DNA of 64,000 nt. Origin: Terriglobia bacterium (lineage in GTDB: Bacteria > Acidobacteriota > Terriglobia > Terriglobales > Acidobacteriaceae). Below, piece by piece: positions 45,649-53,688 of the stretch; the stretch's first letter is position 1, and each line of letters starts with the position of its first letter. The DNA is taken from contig JAIQFF010000009.1 of NCBI GenBank assembly GCA_020073395.1, positions 1-64,000 of the forward strand, written 5' to 3'. Under the pieces are notes generated by a model that worked only from the letters and a program-made list of their open reading frames with translations, did no database searches and was not told where the DNA came from. Made by a program: the position numbers and the translations under genes.

Positions 45649-46878
45649 ATGGGTGCGCATTTTGAATTGCACACACACGAATCGCTGAAAACCCCGGCAG
45701 GAACTAGGTTGCGGCAGGGTCTGGCCGCAGGACTGGTTCTGTTCTTTGCTGGTCTTGGAGTTTTTGTTTTTGCCAGACAAAGACAGCGCTATGGCCATGA
45801 ATGGACGGGCAGCATCTTGGTGGAAATCCTTATCGTTCTTGGCTGCACGTTCCTCCCAGCCGCATGGTATGGGTTCGGCTATTTCCGCCGCATACCAGAC
45901 GCTTTAGGTGGTAAGACAATCGCGCTACCTATCAGGCAGCGATGGTCAGACTATGCGCGCCTTGCCGCAGCCATCGCAGTGCTGGCAACGTGTTTAGCCT
46001 GGACCCCGATTGCAATGGGACGAGAAGAACCGACCTGGGTTTTCCTCTGCGTTCCAATATTCACTTCTATTATGGTTGCACTCGTCGCAGCCAGTGAAGG
46101 CTACCTCGTCCACACAACGCTTCAGGTCTCATCGGAAAGGGAAGAATCGGCACGGAAGTTTGTCCAGCAATGTGTCGGACGATGGGGCGGGGTCGTAGCT
46201 CGAATCCTCGGCGCCAAGCGTTCGTTGTTTTCCGGAGCAGTCCTGGTTCTGATGACGTTGTTTCTAGCCACGACGACCGACTCTTGCTTGGATAAGCCGC
46301 ACAGTGGCTACGAGGTCCTTTCTGGGAAGTCTTTCTGGATCACGGCAGAGGTGACACTCGACAAAGGCAGGCTCCAAAACGTCGTCGCTCGGGTCGGTAG
46401 GGTGGGTTACATCGTTGGCCTCGCCATCGCGATCCTCGCGCTCGCTGCTGCTGCAGCTGGACGAGCCGGCAATTCTCTCCGACGAAGCCATATTCTCGCG
46501 GTGGCCTCCGGAACCTTAGCCGTCTTCGCAGTGACCGATAATGTGTTCGGGTGGATTCGCTCGATCCATATCATGCCCCATTGGCTCAACGTCATCCTCT
46601 GGACCCTTGCCTGGATCCTGCCCGTCATGCTTTGGCGGAAGAGAGCCCACGGCCCTCATAAAGAGTGGGAGCATACGCGGATGGCTGTAATGATCTTCTA
46701 CGTCCCGTTCTTTTTTTGGTTCCTCGCCCTGCTTCCGTACACCACCGATTCGGCCACGGGCTACAGCTTCTTCCTCATTGGAACGCTCCTTCTTTGGTGG
46801 GGATTCGTTCAGAGCGCGTGGGAAGTGACACAACGAATAACAGAAGGTGTAGGAAGCGTTCTCAAGCCACAAGCCTGA
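45649..46878 (+). CDS. Orphan polytopic membrane protein, cargo of the putative element
   Basis: 409 residues from the ATG at 45649; an alternative start at 45517 would add 44 Pro/Arg-rich residues. About eight to nine hydrophobic segments (for example LAAGLVLFFAGLGVFVFA, ILVEILIVLGCTFLPAAWYG, VGLAIAILALAAAAAGRAG, AVMIFYVPFFFWFLALLP). Between the third and fifth lies a stretch with paired Cys/Asp (TTDSCLDKPHSGYEVLSGKS) probably outside the membrane. No family recognised, no catalytic motif. It is the only gene between the imperfect inverted repeats at 45452 and 47024. Confidence 0.6.
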   Translation: MGAHFELHTHESLKTPAGTRLRQGLAAGLVLFFAGLGVFVFARQRQRYGHEWTGSILVEILIVLGCTFLPAAWYGFGYFRRIPDALGGKTIALPIRQRWSDYARLAAAIAVLATCLAWTPIAMGREEPTWVFLCVPIFTSIMVALVAASEGYLVHTTLQVSSEREESARKFVQQCVGRWGGVVARILGAKRSLFSGAVLVLMTLFLATTTDSCLDKPHSGYEVLSGKSFWITAEVTLDKGRLQNVVARVGRVGYIVGLAIAILALAAAAAGRAGNSLRRSHILAVASGTLAVFAVTDNVFGWIRSIHIMPHWLNVILWTLAWILPVMLWRKRAHGPHKEWEHTRMAVMIFYVPFFFWFLALLPYTTDSATGYSFFLIGTLLLWWGFVQSAWEVTQRITEGVGSVLKPQA

Positions 46879-47027
46879 TGTGCGCTGCAAGTCTTGGTTT
46901 GCGGTCTCTCAGAACGTGACGTGAGCTCATCACCAGCCATCCAAGACCTTTTACGGGTTGCCCGTAATCTGTGCTTAAGTTGCTTCGGCAATTTCGGTTT
47001 GGAACAGGGTTTTGTTAGGTGCTCTAA

Positions 47028-47120
47028 GGCCATCGGGGAAAATCCAAGTCAAACTCTAAAGTCAAAAGCGACGGACAGAGCCTGCCCTGAGCGAAGTCGA
47101 AGGGAGTGTCCGACCCACAC
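47028..47120. repeat. Family A element 2, right half with a family E insert
   Basis: GTCAAAAGCGACGGACA (47061-47077 area) and GGAGTGTCCGACCCACAC (47103-47120) are the two sides of a family A hairpin. Their loop is expanded by about 25 bases including CTGAGCGAAGTCGAAG, a family E sequence. The arm no longer matches its partner at 45380 exactly, as expected for a long-split element. Confidence 0.7.
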
Positions 47121-47162
47121 GATTGCGGGCTGTCCCTCACACCGGATATCATGCGGGCCACA

Positions 47163-48455
47163 ATGAAACTGACATACGCTCTTTCACTTGTAGTGTTGAC
47201 CGCCATCGCCTGGGGCCAAACTTCGGCCCCTGACGCCGAGGTACAAGCCGTCTATCCCGAGGCCCACGCGCTGTATCTTGATCTCCACCAGAACCCCGAG
47301 CTCTCTTCGCATGAAACCCAAACCGCGGAAAAGCTGGCCAGGCACCTGCGAGATCTCGGCTCTACCGTCACAGAACACGTGGGTGGCACCGGGGTGGTGG
47401 CCATCCTGAAGAACGGCGCTGGGCCGACGGTAATGCTTCGCACTGAACTGGATGCGCTTCCCGTAGAGGAAAAGACCGGCTTGCCTTACGCCAGCAAGGT
47501 CCATACCAAGGACGATTCAGGACGCGACGTTGGCGTCATGCACGCCTGCGGGCATGACGTGCACATGGCGTCGCTGGTCGGGACCGCCGCCGTCATGGCC
47601 CACAGCAAAAACACCTGGCACGGAACTCTCATCCTGATCGGCCAACCGGCCGAGGAAACTATCTCCGGCGCAAAACGAATGATCGATGACGGCCTGATGA
47701 CCCGGTTTCCCAAGCCCGACGTCGCCGTGGCTTTACACGTGGGCAACCAGCTTCCCTCCGGCCAGGTCGGGGTCGGGCCCGGCTACCGCTTTTCCAATGC
47801 CGATTCCCTCCGCATTACGATCTACGGCAAGGGCGGACACGGTTCCATGCCCAACAGCACGATTGATCCCATCGTGATTGCCGCCCGCCTCGTAGTCACC
47901 TTGCAGACCATCGTGGCGCGGGAAGTAAAGCCCGGAGAAGTCGCCGTCGTCACCGTGGGATACATTCAGGCAGGTACCAAGAACAACATCATCCCTGACC
48001 ACGCGGAGCTCGGGTTGACCATTCGCAGCTACAAACCTGAGGTTCGCAAGCAGGTGCTGGCCGCCATCGATCGCATCACCAAGGCCGAGGCCGAGGCCGC
48101 CGGTGCAACCCAGGAGCCCAAGATCGAGCAGTACGAGGCCACCGACGCCGTGTACAACGACCCCGCCCTGGACCAGCGCCTGCAAACCGTTCTGGAATCG
48201 ACGCTGGGTAAAGCCAACGTGGTGGTCGAGGACCCCGGAATGGCGTCGGAAGATTTTTCTTACTTCACTGCGCAGGGAGTGCCGTCGTTCTACTTCAGCC
48301 TGGGTGGAGCGGATCCGGCAAAGTATGCGGAGGCGAAAGCGGCGGGAACCCATTTGCCTTCCAATCATTCGCCATTATTTGCTCCTGACGTAGATCCCGC
48401 GTTGCACACGGGAATCGAGGCAGAAGTCGCCGTGTTGCGGAATTTGCTGAAGTGA
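47163..48455 (+). CDS. Secreted M20D amidohydrolase (hippurate/IAA-amino-acid hydrolase-like)
   Basis: 430 residues from the ATG at 47163, which starts a signal peptide (MKLTYALSLVVLTAIAWGQ). M20D zinc hydrolase: HQNPELSSHETQTA, RTELDALPVEEKTGLPYAS, the metal-binding VMHACGHDVHMASLVG, GQPAEE, LHVGNQLPSG, a dimerisation domain (about 190-300) and PGMASEDFSYF with the distal Glu/Asp. It releases amino acids from N-acyl conjugates; the substrate is unknown. The family A element begins four bases after its stop. Confidence 0.9.
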   Translation: MKLTYALSLVVLTAIAWGQTSAPDAEVQAVYPEAHALYLDLHQNPELSSHETQTAEKLARHLRDLGSTVTEHVGGTGVVAILKNGAGPTVMLRTELDALPVEEKTGLPYASKVHTKDDSGRDVGVMHACGHDVHMASLVGTAAVMAHSKNTWHGTLILIGQPAEETISGAKRMIDDGLMTRFPKPDVAVALHVGNQLPSGQVGVGPGYRFSNADSLRITIYGKGGHGSMPNSTIDPIVIAARLVVTLQTIVAREVKPGEVAVVTVGYIQAGTKNNIIPDHAELGLTIRSYKPEVRKQVLAAIDRITKAEAEAAGATQEPKIEQYEATDAVYNDPALDQRLQTVLESTLGKANVVVEDPGMASEDFSYFTAQGVPSFYFSLGGADPAKYAEAKAAGTHLPSNHSPLFAPDVDPALHTGIEAEVAVLRNLLK

Positions 48456-48459
48456 TTAT

Positions 48460-48599
48460 GTGTGGGTCGGACACTCCTGTCCGACGCTTTTGAAGTTGCT
48501 TTTGATTTGCAACCCCTGATTCGCGCTTGGATGATGTGGCATGTTTTAAAACGATAAAAACCGAGTCAAAAGCGTCGGACAAGAGTGTCCGACCCACAC
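48460..48599. repeat. Family A element 3 (140 bp) between convergent stops
   Basis: GTGTGGGTCGGACACTCCTG with TCCGACGCTTTTGA at the left and TCAAAAGCGTCGGACAAGAG with TGTCCGACCCACAC at the right, almost perfect inverted ends, each a TCGGACA/TGTCCGA hairpin. It fills the gap between the M20 and AAA stops exactly: four bases remain on the left and three on the right. Confidence 0.85.
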
Positions 48600-48602
48600 G
48601 GG

Positions 48603-50186
48603 CTAAGCTCCTTCTGCTTTTGCATCCGCCATGGATGCCGGCACCGCCCGCTGCCTGGCCCAGGCTCTCAGCTCCTGAATTTCCTCCGACCGGGTAATGG
48701 AAAGCGGCACCGTCGCCTTAAGCGCATCCAACAAGCCTTGCGTGCTCACCGTCTGTTTGCTGGAGAATGCTGCGTACAAGGCCGTCTGCACCGCGGCCTC
48801 AATCTCTGCCCCCGAATATCCCCGGGCGGCAGGCGCTACCTGGTCCAGATCATATTCTGCCGGGTCCCGCTTACGCCGCTTGAGGTGAATGGCAAATATT
48901 TGCTTGCGCTCGGCCTGGTTGGGCAGATCGACGAAGAACAGTTCGTCGAAGCGTCCCTTGCGAATCAGCTCCGGAGGCAGCGCACTCACGTTGTTGCAGG
49001 TTGCCGCCACGAATACGGGAGCTTTGCGGTCCTGCATCCAGGAAAGAAAGGCTGCCAGGATACGCGAAGAAACTCCGGCATCGACCGACGCCGAGTCCGG
49101 CCCGCTGCCCGCAAATATTTTTTCCAGTTCGTCAATCCAGAACACGCAGGGTGCCAGTCCTTCGGCCACGCGAAACACTTTCTGGATCCGCTTTTCAGTT
49201 TCGCCGATGTACTTGTCGAAGATGGCAGCAGTATCGAACTTGACCAGCGGAAGTTTCCATTCTCCGGCGATGGCGCGGGCGCACATACTTTTGCCGCAGC
49301 CCTGGACTCCAAGAATGATGGCCCCACGCGGCGGCTCCAGGCCAAAATCGCGGGCCGCGTCTTCCCAGGTACCACGCCGCTGGGCCAGCCAGCGCTTAAG
49401 ATTATCCAGGCCCCCTACGCTACCCAGATTTTCTGATGCGTCAATAAACTCCAGCATTCCGGAACGGCGCAGCTGTTCCTTTTTCGCCTGCAACACATCG
49501 GTAACAGTTTCTGCCGTGATTCCGTACCGGGTCACGATCGCCTGTGAAGCGGCCCGTTCCGCCTCTTCCTCAGTCAGGCCACGCAGGTTGTTCGCCATGG
49601 CGTCGAGGCCGGCAGGGTCCAGGGTGCGCTTCAAGGTGCGCGTCTTCCCTACCCTGACGGTCATTTCGTCGATGATCTGGCGCAGCCGCTGTTTGTCCGG
49701 CAGCGGGAGTTCCAGGAATTCAACCAGGCTGCCCAGTTCGGCTGGAATCGTGATCGAAGGCGCGGTAATGATAACGGTGCGACGGTTGGCCGAAAACTTC
49801 TGTCCGACGTCACGCAGGCGGCGCACCACGACCGGGTCATCCATGTGACGATGAAAGTCCTTGAGGACGAATGCTGCTTCGAGAGACATGGCCTCCAGGT
49901 TGCTGAGTGCCTGCGCGGGCTCCTTGCTGTTGTATAGCGCCTGGGCCCCTGACAGATCGTGGCCCGGGCCGCCGGCGGAAAAGCCGGTTTCCGGAACCAA
50001 CTCTCCGACCTCGCTGCCGCAACGAACCAGTCCGCTGGCGATGCTCCACTCGAAGGTGGCCAGGCTGAGCGACGAGCAAGCCGCCCGCACCAACCGCACC
50101 GCGCGCATCTCTTCCACCGTCTCCATTACGACAATTGGAGTAGAAGAGCTGAGCAGGATTTTCAGGCGTTCAAGGGGATCTGCCAT
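48603..50186 (-). CDS. Ycf46-like AAA+ ATPase
   Basis: 527 residues. The N-terminal ~250 residues are a degenerate helical/ATPase-like region (TPIVVMETVEEMRAVRLV, FVLKDFH, LPDKQRLRQIIDEM) as in Ycf46. The AAA+ core spans about 255-480: Walker A GVQGCGKS, the pore-loop-like DTAAIFDKYIGETEKRI, Walker B CVFWIDELEK and the sensor/Arg-finger part RKGRFDELFFVDLPNQAER. In cyanobacteria Ycf46 has been tied to CO2 uptake and photosynthesis; that cannot apply here, so the function is open. Divergent from rpsT. Confidence 0.82.
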   Translation of the reverse strand: MADPLERLKILLSSSTPIVVMETVEEMRAVRLVRAACSSLSLATFEWSIASGLVRCGSEVGELVPETGFSAGGPGHDLSGAQALYNSKEPAQALSNLEAMSLEAAFVLKDFHRHMDDPVVVRRLRDVGQKFSANRRTVIITAPSITIPAELGSLVEFLELPLPDKQRLRQIIDEMTVRVGKTRTLKRTLDPAGLDAMANNLRGLTEEEAERAASQAIVTRYGITAETVTDVLQAKKEQLRRSGMLEFIDASENLGSVGGLDNLKRWLAQRRGTWEDAARDFGLEPPRGAIILGVQGCGKSMCARAIAGEWKLPLVKFDTAAIFDKYIGETEKRIQKVFRVAEGLAPCVFWIDELEKIFAGSGPDSASVDAGVSSRILAAFLSWMQDRKAPVFVAATCNNVSALPPELIRKGRFDELFFVDLPNQAERKQIFAIHLKRRKRDPAEYDLDQVAPAARGYSGAEIEAAVQTALYAAFSSKQTVSTQGLLDALKATVPLSITRSEEIQELRAWARQRAVPASMADAKAEGA

Positions 50187-50191
50187 AAGGT

Positions 50192-50221
50192 TTGACCAGC
50201 AAGGACTTACTCCCGTAAAAT
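50192..50221 (+). promoter_or_regulatory. Sigma70 promoter of rpsT
   Basis: TTGACC (50192-50197), 18-base spacer, TAAAAT (50216-50221), 57 bases before the rpsT ATG. A strong match in an otherwise GC-rich region, as expected for a ribosomal protein gene. Confidence 0.7.
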
Positions 50222-50278
50222 AACTTATTCACGAGCAATCGGAACACCTCTCCAGAGAAACGAAGGTAACAAGTAGAC

Positions 50279-50542
50279 ATGGCAAATCATTTTTCGGCGC
50301 TGAAGCGCGCCCGTCAGACCGAGACCCGAACCGTGCGCAATCGCGCCAATACTTCCCGCCTGCGTGGCGCTTTGCGGGACCTGCGTGATGCACTGGCCAA
50401 GGGCGACAAGGCCGGCGCCGAGGTCGTTTTCAGACAGACTGTTTCGGCCCTGGATAAGGCCATCCAGAAGGGCGTGATCCACGAGAACACCGCGTCGCGC
50501 TATAAGTCCCGCCTGAACGCGAGGGTGAATGCGCTGAAGTAG
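50279..50542 (+). CDS. rpsT: 30S ribosomal protein S20
   Basis: 87 residues, the standard S20 length. The three-helix protein begins [20 protein letters not shown], with [19 protein letters not shown] and [20 protein letters not shown] as the typical rRNA-binding blocks. Binds 16S rRNA early in 30S assembly. Single-gene unit with its own promoter at 50192; family D repeat sequence follows the stop and extends into the convergent nat gene end. Confidence 0.95.
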   Translation: MANHFSALKRARQTETRTVRNRANTSRLRGALRDLRDALAKGDKAGAEVVFRQTVSALDKAIQKGVIHENTASRYKSRLNARVNALK

Positions 50543-50548
50543 GAAAGC

Positions 50549-50580
50549 GCTTCTAGCTTGTAGCTGCTGGCTTCAGCCTA
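50549..50580. repeat. Family D repeat (solo) between rpsT and nat
   Basis: CTTCTAGCTTGTAGCTGCTG followed by GCTTCAGCCTA. It contains the TGA stop (50573-50575) of the N-acetyltransferase gene. Confidence 0.6.
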
Positions 50581-51337
50581 GAATTACTCCGAAATATTCC
50601 GCTAAAGCGCTCTGCCACTCATCCTCTGAGTTGAGCAGGCGTTCTTTCCTTTCACCCTTGCGGGTGATGATCAGCCTTCGATCCGTGACCGTGATCCGCC
50701 CATCGGGAGTCGCCATGCTGCAAACCTTCTTGCGGGTGAAGGGCGATTCCGGCGAGGTCTGATGGTAGTGGCACATGGGCGCGAACTCATCTAGGCGCCT
50801 GGGGACGAGGGTGAAAGAATATTGCCGCTTCCAGTTGCCGTCCGGCTCCGTGCGGTCGAGCTGAAGCCGCCCGTCCTGTTCGACGATGCGGAACTTGCGC
50901 CCATCCTGTTCCTGCTCTCGGCCGGTCTCAAGTCGCAAGGGACCGTTGGACAGGTCTCCGAAGCCTACGTCTGCCAGCCATGGCTCTTCCAGATCGACTC
51001 GCAACGTCAGATGATCGAATTCCGGCGAGGGGCTTCCATCGTCGCGTGGCACGCGAGCCGACAGCAGCGTGACCTTGAATCCCAACTCGCGCAGCAAGGC
51101 CGCGAGCGCGCCATTCAGTTCGTAGCAGAAGCCGCCACGCCGCTGCTCCACGATCTTGCGGAGGAAGCCTTCTTCCTCGCAGACAATCTTCCGGCCCAGC
51201 GAAATATCGAGATTCTCGAACGGGACCGAGAGCATGTGGGCGCGATGCAGGTTGTGCAAGGTTTGCGCCGTGGGCCCGCGCGAACCGGTGTACCCGATGC
51301 GATGCAGATAATCAGAAATTGCAGCTGACGCAATCAC
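50573..51337 (-). CDS. nat: Arylamine N-acetyltransferase
   Basis: 254 residues, GTG start at 51337. The Cys-His-Asp triad is visible: Cys in EQRRGGFCYELNG, His in FDHLTLRV and Asp in WLADVGFGD. ENLDISLGRKI and NAT-typical C-terminal strands follow. Transfers acetyl from acetyl-CoA to arylamines and hydrazines. It lies six bases after the methyltransferase gene stop, probably in the same transcript. The final codon and stop are repeat sequence. Confidence 0.93.
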   Translation of the reverse strand: MIASAAISDYLHRIGYTGSRGPTAQTLHNLHRAHMLSVPFENLDISLGRKIVCEEEGFLRKIVEQRRGGFCYELNGALAALLRELGFKVTLLSARVPRDDGSPSPEFDHLTLRVDLEEPWLADVGFGDLSNGPLRLETGREQEQDGRKFRIVEQDGRLQLDRTEPDGNWKRQYSFTLVPRRLDEFAPMCHYHQTSPESPFTRKKVCSMATPDGRITVTDRRLIITRKGERKERLLNSEDEWQSALAEYFGVILG

Positions 51338-51343
51338 ATGTCC

Positions 51344-51922
51344 TCAGCGAAAGCGCGGGATCAGAAAGCCGGTGTGTTTCTGGTGTTCACGGAAAGCCTC
51401 GCCGAATTGCTGCCTTAGCATCGCTTCTTCCTTCCTTGCCTTCAGACAGTACCCCGTCAACACCAGGCAAACCCCGAAGACGCATCGCCACTCATCGATG
51501 ACCACGGCTGACCCGATGGTCGCCAGTATGAGGCCGGTGTAGATGGGGTGTCGCAGATGAGCATAGGGGCCGGTTCGGATGAGTTGATGGTCCTCCTTGA
51601 TCGTGACTCGCGCACTCCAGTACTCCGCCAGATGATAGCGGGCCCAGATGGCCAAGCCGATTCCGAGCCAGGTGAGGGCGGCGCCGACCGCCGCGCTTTC
51701 CCGGGTGCGATGCATGAATCGATTGCCCAGAAATCCGACTCTGGCCGAATGGCTGAAGATCAACCCGTAGCCGACGATCTCAAGCAACACGACCAGGTAT
51801 CGAGAGGCGAAAGACTCCTGTTGACGAGTAGCGCGAGTCTTGATCGCACCCAGTATCCAGTAGATGACAAATATGATCCAAGGGAACTCGACCAGGACGC
51901 GAAATACTTCTTTCTCCGACAT
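51344..51922 (-). CDS. Isoprenylcysteine methyltransferase-like membrane protein
   Basis: 192 residues from the ATG at 51922. Five membrane helices; the C-terminal ICMT/PEMT signature is intact: TGPYAHLRHPIYTGLIL and EEAMLRQQFGEAFREHQKHT, which hold the SAM-binding His-Pro and Glu residues. Bacterial members methylate lipids or small molecules of mostly unknown nature. Downstream of holA on the same strand. Confidence 0.8.
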   Translation of the reverse strand: MSEKEVFRVLVEFPWIIFVIYWILGAIKTRATRQQESFASRYLVVLLEIVGYGLIFSHSARVGFLGNRFMHRTRESAAVGAALTWLGIGLAIWARYHLAEYWSARVTIKEDHQLIRTGPYAHLRHPIYTGLILATIGSAVVIDEWRCVFGVCLVLTGYCLKARKEEAMLRQQFGEAFREHQKHTGFLIPRFR

Positions 51923-51930
51923 GCGATTGC

Positions 51931-53055
51931 CTAAACAGGTAGTTCTTCCTGTGACCATCCGGGAATTTCAGGCTTGACCTCGGCGGTGAGATCGAGGATT
52001 AATTTTTCCAATACGAAGCGCTTGGTGGGTGGATTGGAGCGCAAGGCCAGGTCAGTTTTTGCGACCAGGCGAATAGCGCGCGTGAGTTCGCGCTTGGATT
52101 TGTAACGGCGGGCTTGCCGGATGATGTCGTCGGCGGCGAAGGGAGGGACGCGAAAGCCCTGCCAGAGCGCGGCCCAAAGCATGCGCTGGTCGCGTACATT
52201 TCGTTCCAGGATCACCAGCATCTGACGAAAGGTCTTGGCCAGCATGTAGAGATGTCCGATGGCGGCTTCGTCGCCGTCGCCGGTGTTCAGGATGGCATTC
52301 AGCATTTGCAGCGCCCGCACCCGGTCTTTGGAAGAAATCGCGTCGGTGAGTTCGTACAATGACCGCTGCTTCGCCGCCAGCACCATGGTTTCCACATCGC
52401 CCAGAGTGATGCGCCTCTTCTCGCCGACGTAGAGAATCAGCTTCTCCAGTTCGTTGGAGACCATCATCATGTCGCCGCCGAGAGCGTCCACCAGTTCGCG
52501 GGCGGCATCGGCATCAATTTTGACGTTCCGGGTGCCGCCGTATTCGCCGATCCACCGAACGGCTTCACTCTCTTCCACCCGCGCCAGTTCGACGATGGCG
52601 CAATACTGTCCCAGCGTCTCCCGGATGCGCTCGTAACGCTCTTTGTCGGTCATGTCCATGCGCCGGGCGTCGGCCGGAATGCTGATATGGTCAGCCACAA
52701 AAATGAGCACCGCGTCCAGGTTGGGGTCTTTGCTGTAGGCCTCGATAGCGGCCAGTTTCTCTTCGTTCGATCCGCGCCCGAACAGGGTCTTCACGCCGCG
52801 GACGAAAAACACCTGAAAGGGAGCCATTAGCGAAGGCGTGCGGGCGCGATCGAGGACCTCCGCCAGGTCGGTCTCGGCGAGATCGAAATCAAACAGGCTG
52901 AAATCGCGCAGGTCGGCCGGCACCAGGTGTTTAAGCAGGGCTTCGCGGCAACGCTTGCGGAAGAAGGTTTCATCGCCCACGAAAACATATACAGGGCGCA
53001 GCTTCCGGGCTTCGACCTCGGAGACGAAGCGATCGGCTTGGGCGAAGGCCCGCAT
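51931..53055 (-). CDS. holA: DNA polymerase III subunit delta
   Basis: 374 residues. Clamp-loader subunit that opens the sliding clamp. N-terminal RPVYVFVGDETFFRKRCREAL, FFVRGVKTLFG, the DAARELVDALGGDMMMVSNELEKL collar-proximal block and C-terminal domain (KTFRQMLVILE, SKRELTRAIRLVAKTDLALRS) fit the family. No P-loop, as usual for delta. It lies 33 bases after lptE, a pairing seen in many bacteria. Confidence 0.93.
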   Translation of the reverse strand: MRAFAQADRFVSEVEARKLRPVYVFVGDETFFRKRCREALLKHLVPADLRDFSLFDFDLAETDLAEVLDRARTPSLMAPFQVFFVRGVKTLFGRGSNEEKLAAIEAYSKDPNLDAVLIFVADHISIPADARRMDMTDKERYERIRETLGQYCAIVELARVEESEAVRWIGEYGGTRNVKIDADAARELVDALGGDMMMVSNELEKLILYVGEKRRITLGDVETMVLAAKQRSLYELTDAISSKDRVRALQMLNAILNTGDGDEAAIGHLYMLAKTFRQMLVILERNVRDQRMLWAALWQGFRVPPFAADDIIRQARRYKSKRELTRAIRLVAKTDLALRSNPPTKRFVLEKLILDLTAEVKPEIPGWSQEELPV

Positions 53056-53088
53056 CAGAAACCCTCCATCGTCAGAACCCCTCCATGT

Positions 53089-53688
53089 TCAGAACCCCTC
53101 CAGCACATTGCTCACCAGCGTACGCGCGAATTGGCGCGACAGGCGTTCCAGAGCGGGCGAGTCTTCCTCAAAGAAACTGGAAAGCTCGCGCGAAACTTGA
53201 TACTCCTCGCGAAACAAGTAAGCAGGATTTTGGTATAGCACTTTGCCCTGGCGATCAGTCAGCGTCACTTTCGCGGTCACGACCACCAAAGCGCTCGAGG
53301 CCCGCCCGGTCTGCGAGTCATAGGTCAATGGCGAAGTTGAGGTGCTGATCACGACGCCGCGGAGAGTTGCATCGGCGGAATCGCTGGCTTCGTTCAGAAT
53401 GTGGTAATGGGTGCGCGTGACCATCTCCTGTACCACCGCAGAGGTCAACCTCTGCTCAATCTTATAAGTCTGCGTCCGATTGACGAATGCGGGGATGGCA
53501 ATGGTCTGGACGTTCGCCGGAAGAGTAACGGCGTGGCCGGCGGTGTGATATCCGCAGGCTGTGCCGAACAGCAACGTCAACATCAGAGCCTGCAGAATAG
53601 AAGGACACGACGAACCTCCGTGCCCTGAACGACGAACCTCGCTCTTCCCGCCCCTGGCGGGCGAGTGCATCAGCTCCACACGGCTCAT
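53089..53688 (-). CDS. lptE: LPS-assembly lipoprotein LptE
   Basis: 199 residues from the ATG at 53688, whose first bases overlap the preceding stop (ATGA at 53685-53688). The N-terminal ~30 residues before the hydrophobic part are unusually basic; the lipobox is LFGTACGYH. CGYHTAGHAVTLP, TIAIPAFVNRTQTYKIEQRL and the end RQFARTLVSNVLEGF match LptE. With LptD it inserts lipopolysaccharide in the outer membrane, so the organism is diderm with LPS-type lipid. Confidence 0.88.
   Translation of the reverse strand: MSRVELMHSPARGGKSEVRRSGHGGSSCPSILQALMLTLLFGTACGYHTAGHAVTLPANVQTIAIPAFVNRTQTYKIEQRLTSAVVQEMVTRTHYHILNEASDSADATLRGVVISTSTSPLTYDSQTGRASSALVVVTAKVTLTDRQGKVLYQNPAYLFREEYQVSRELSSFFEEDSPALERLSRQFARTLVSNVLEGF

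Larger units (their letters stand above)
45452..47024. mobile_element. Putative transposase-less element with TIRs and TAA duplication
   Basis: Ends GAGCCTCTAACAAAACC (45452-45468) and, on the complementary strand from 47024, GAGCACCTAACAAAACC match at 15 of 17 positions. The bases TAA stand directly outside both ends (45449-45451 and 47025-47027) as a possible target duplication. The end sequence and TAA/CTAA target resemble IS5-family elements. Inside is no transposase, only the orphan membrane-protein gene at 45649, so it may be a passenger-type derivative moved in trans. The element interrupts a family A repeat. Confidence 0.6.

Noticed and set aside
45452-47024. Integron cassette with attC sites (CTAAC/GTTAG ends)
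   Set aside because: The two ends are 1.5 kb apart as simple inverted repeats, not one folded attC site, and no integrase is near; a TIR/TSD element explains it better.
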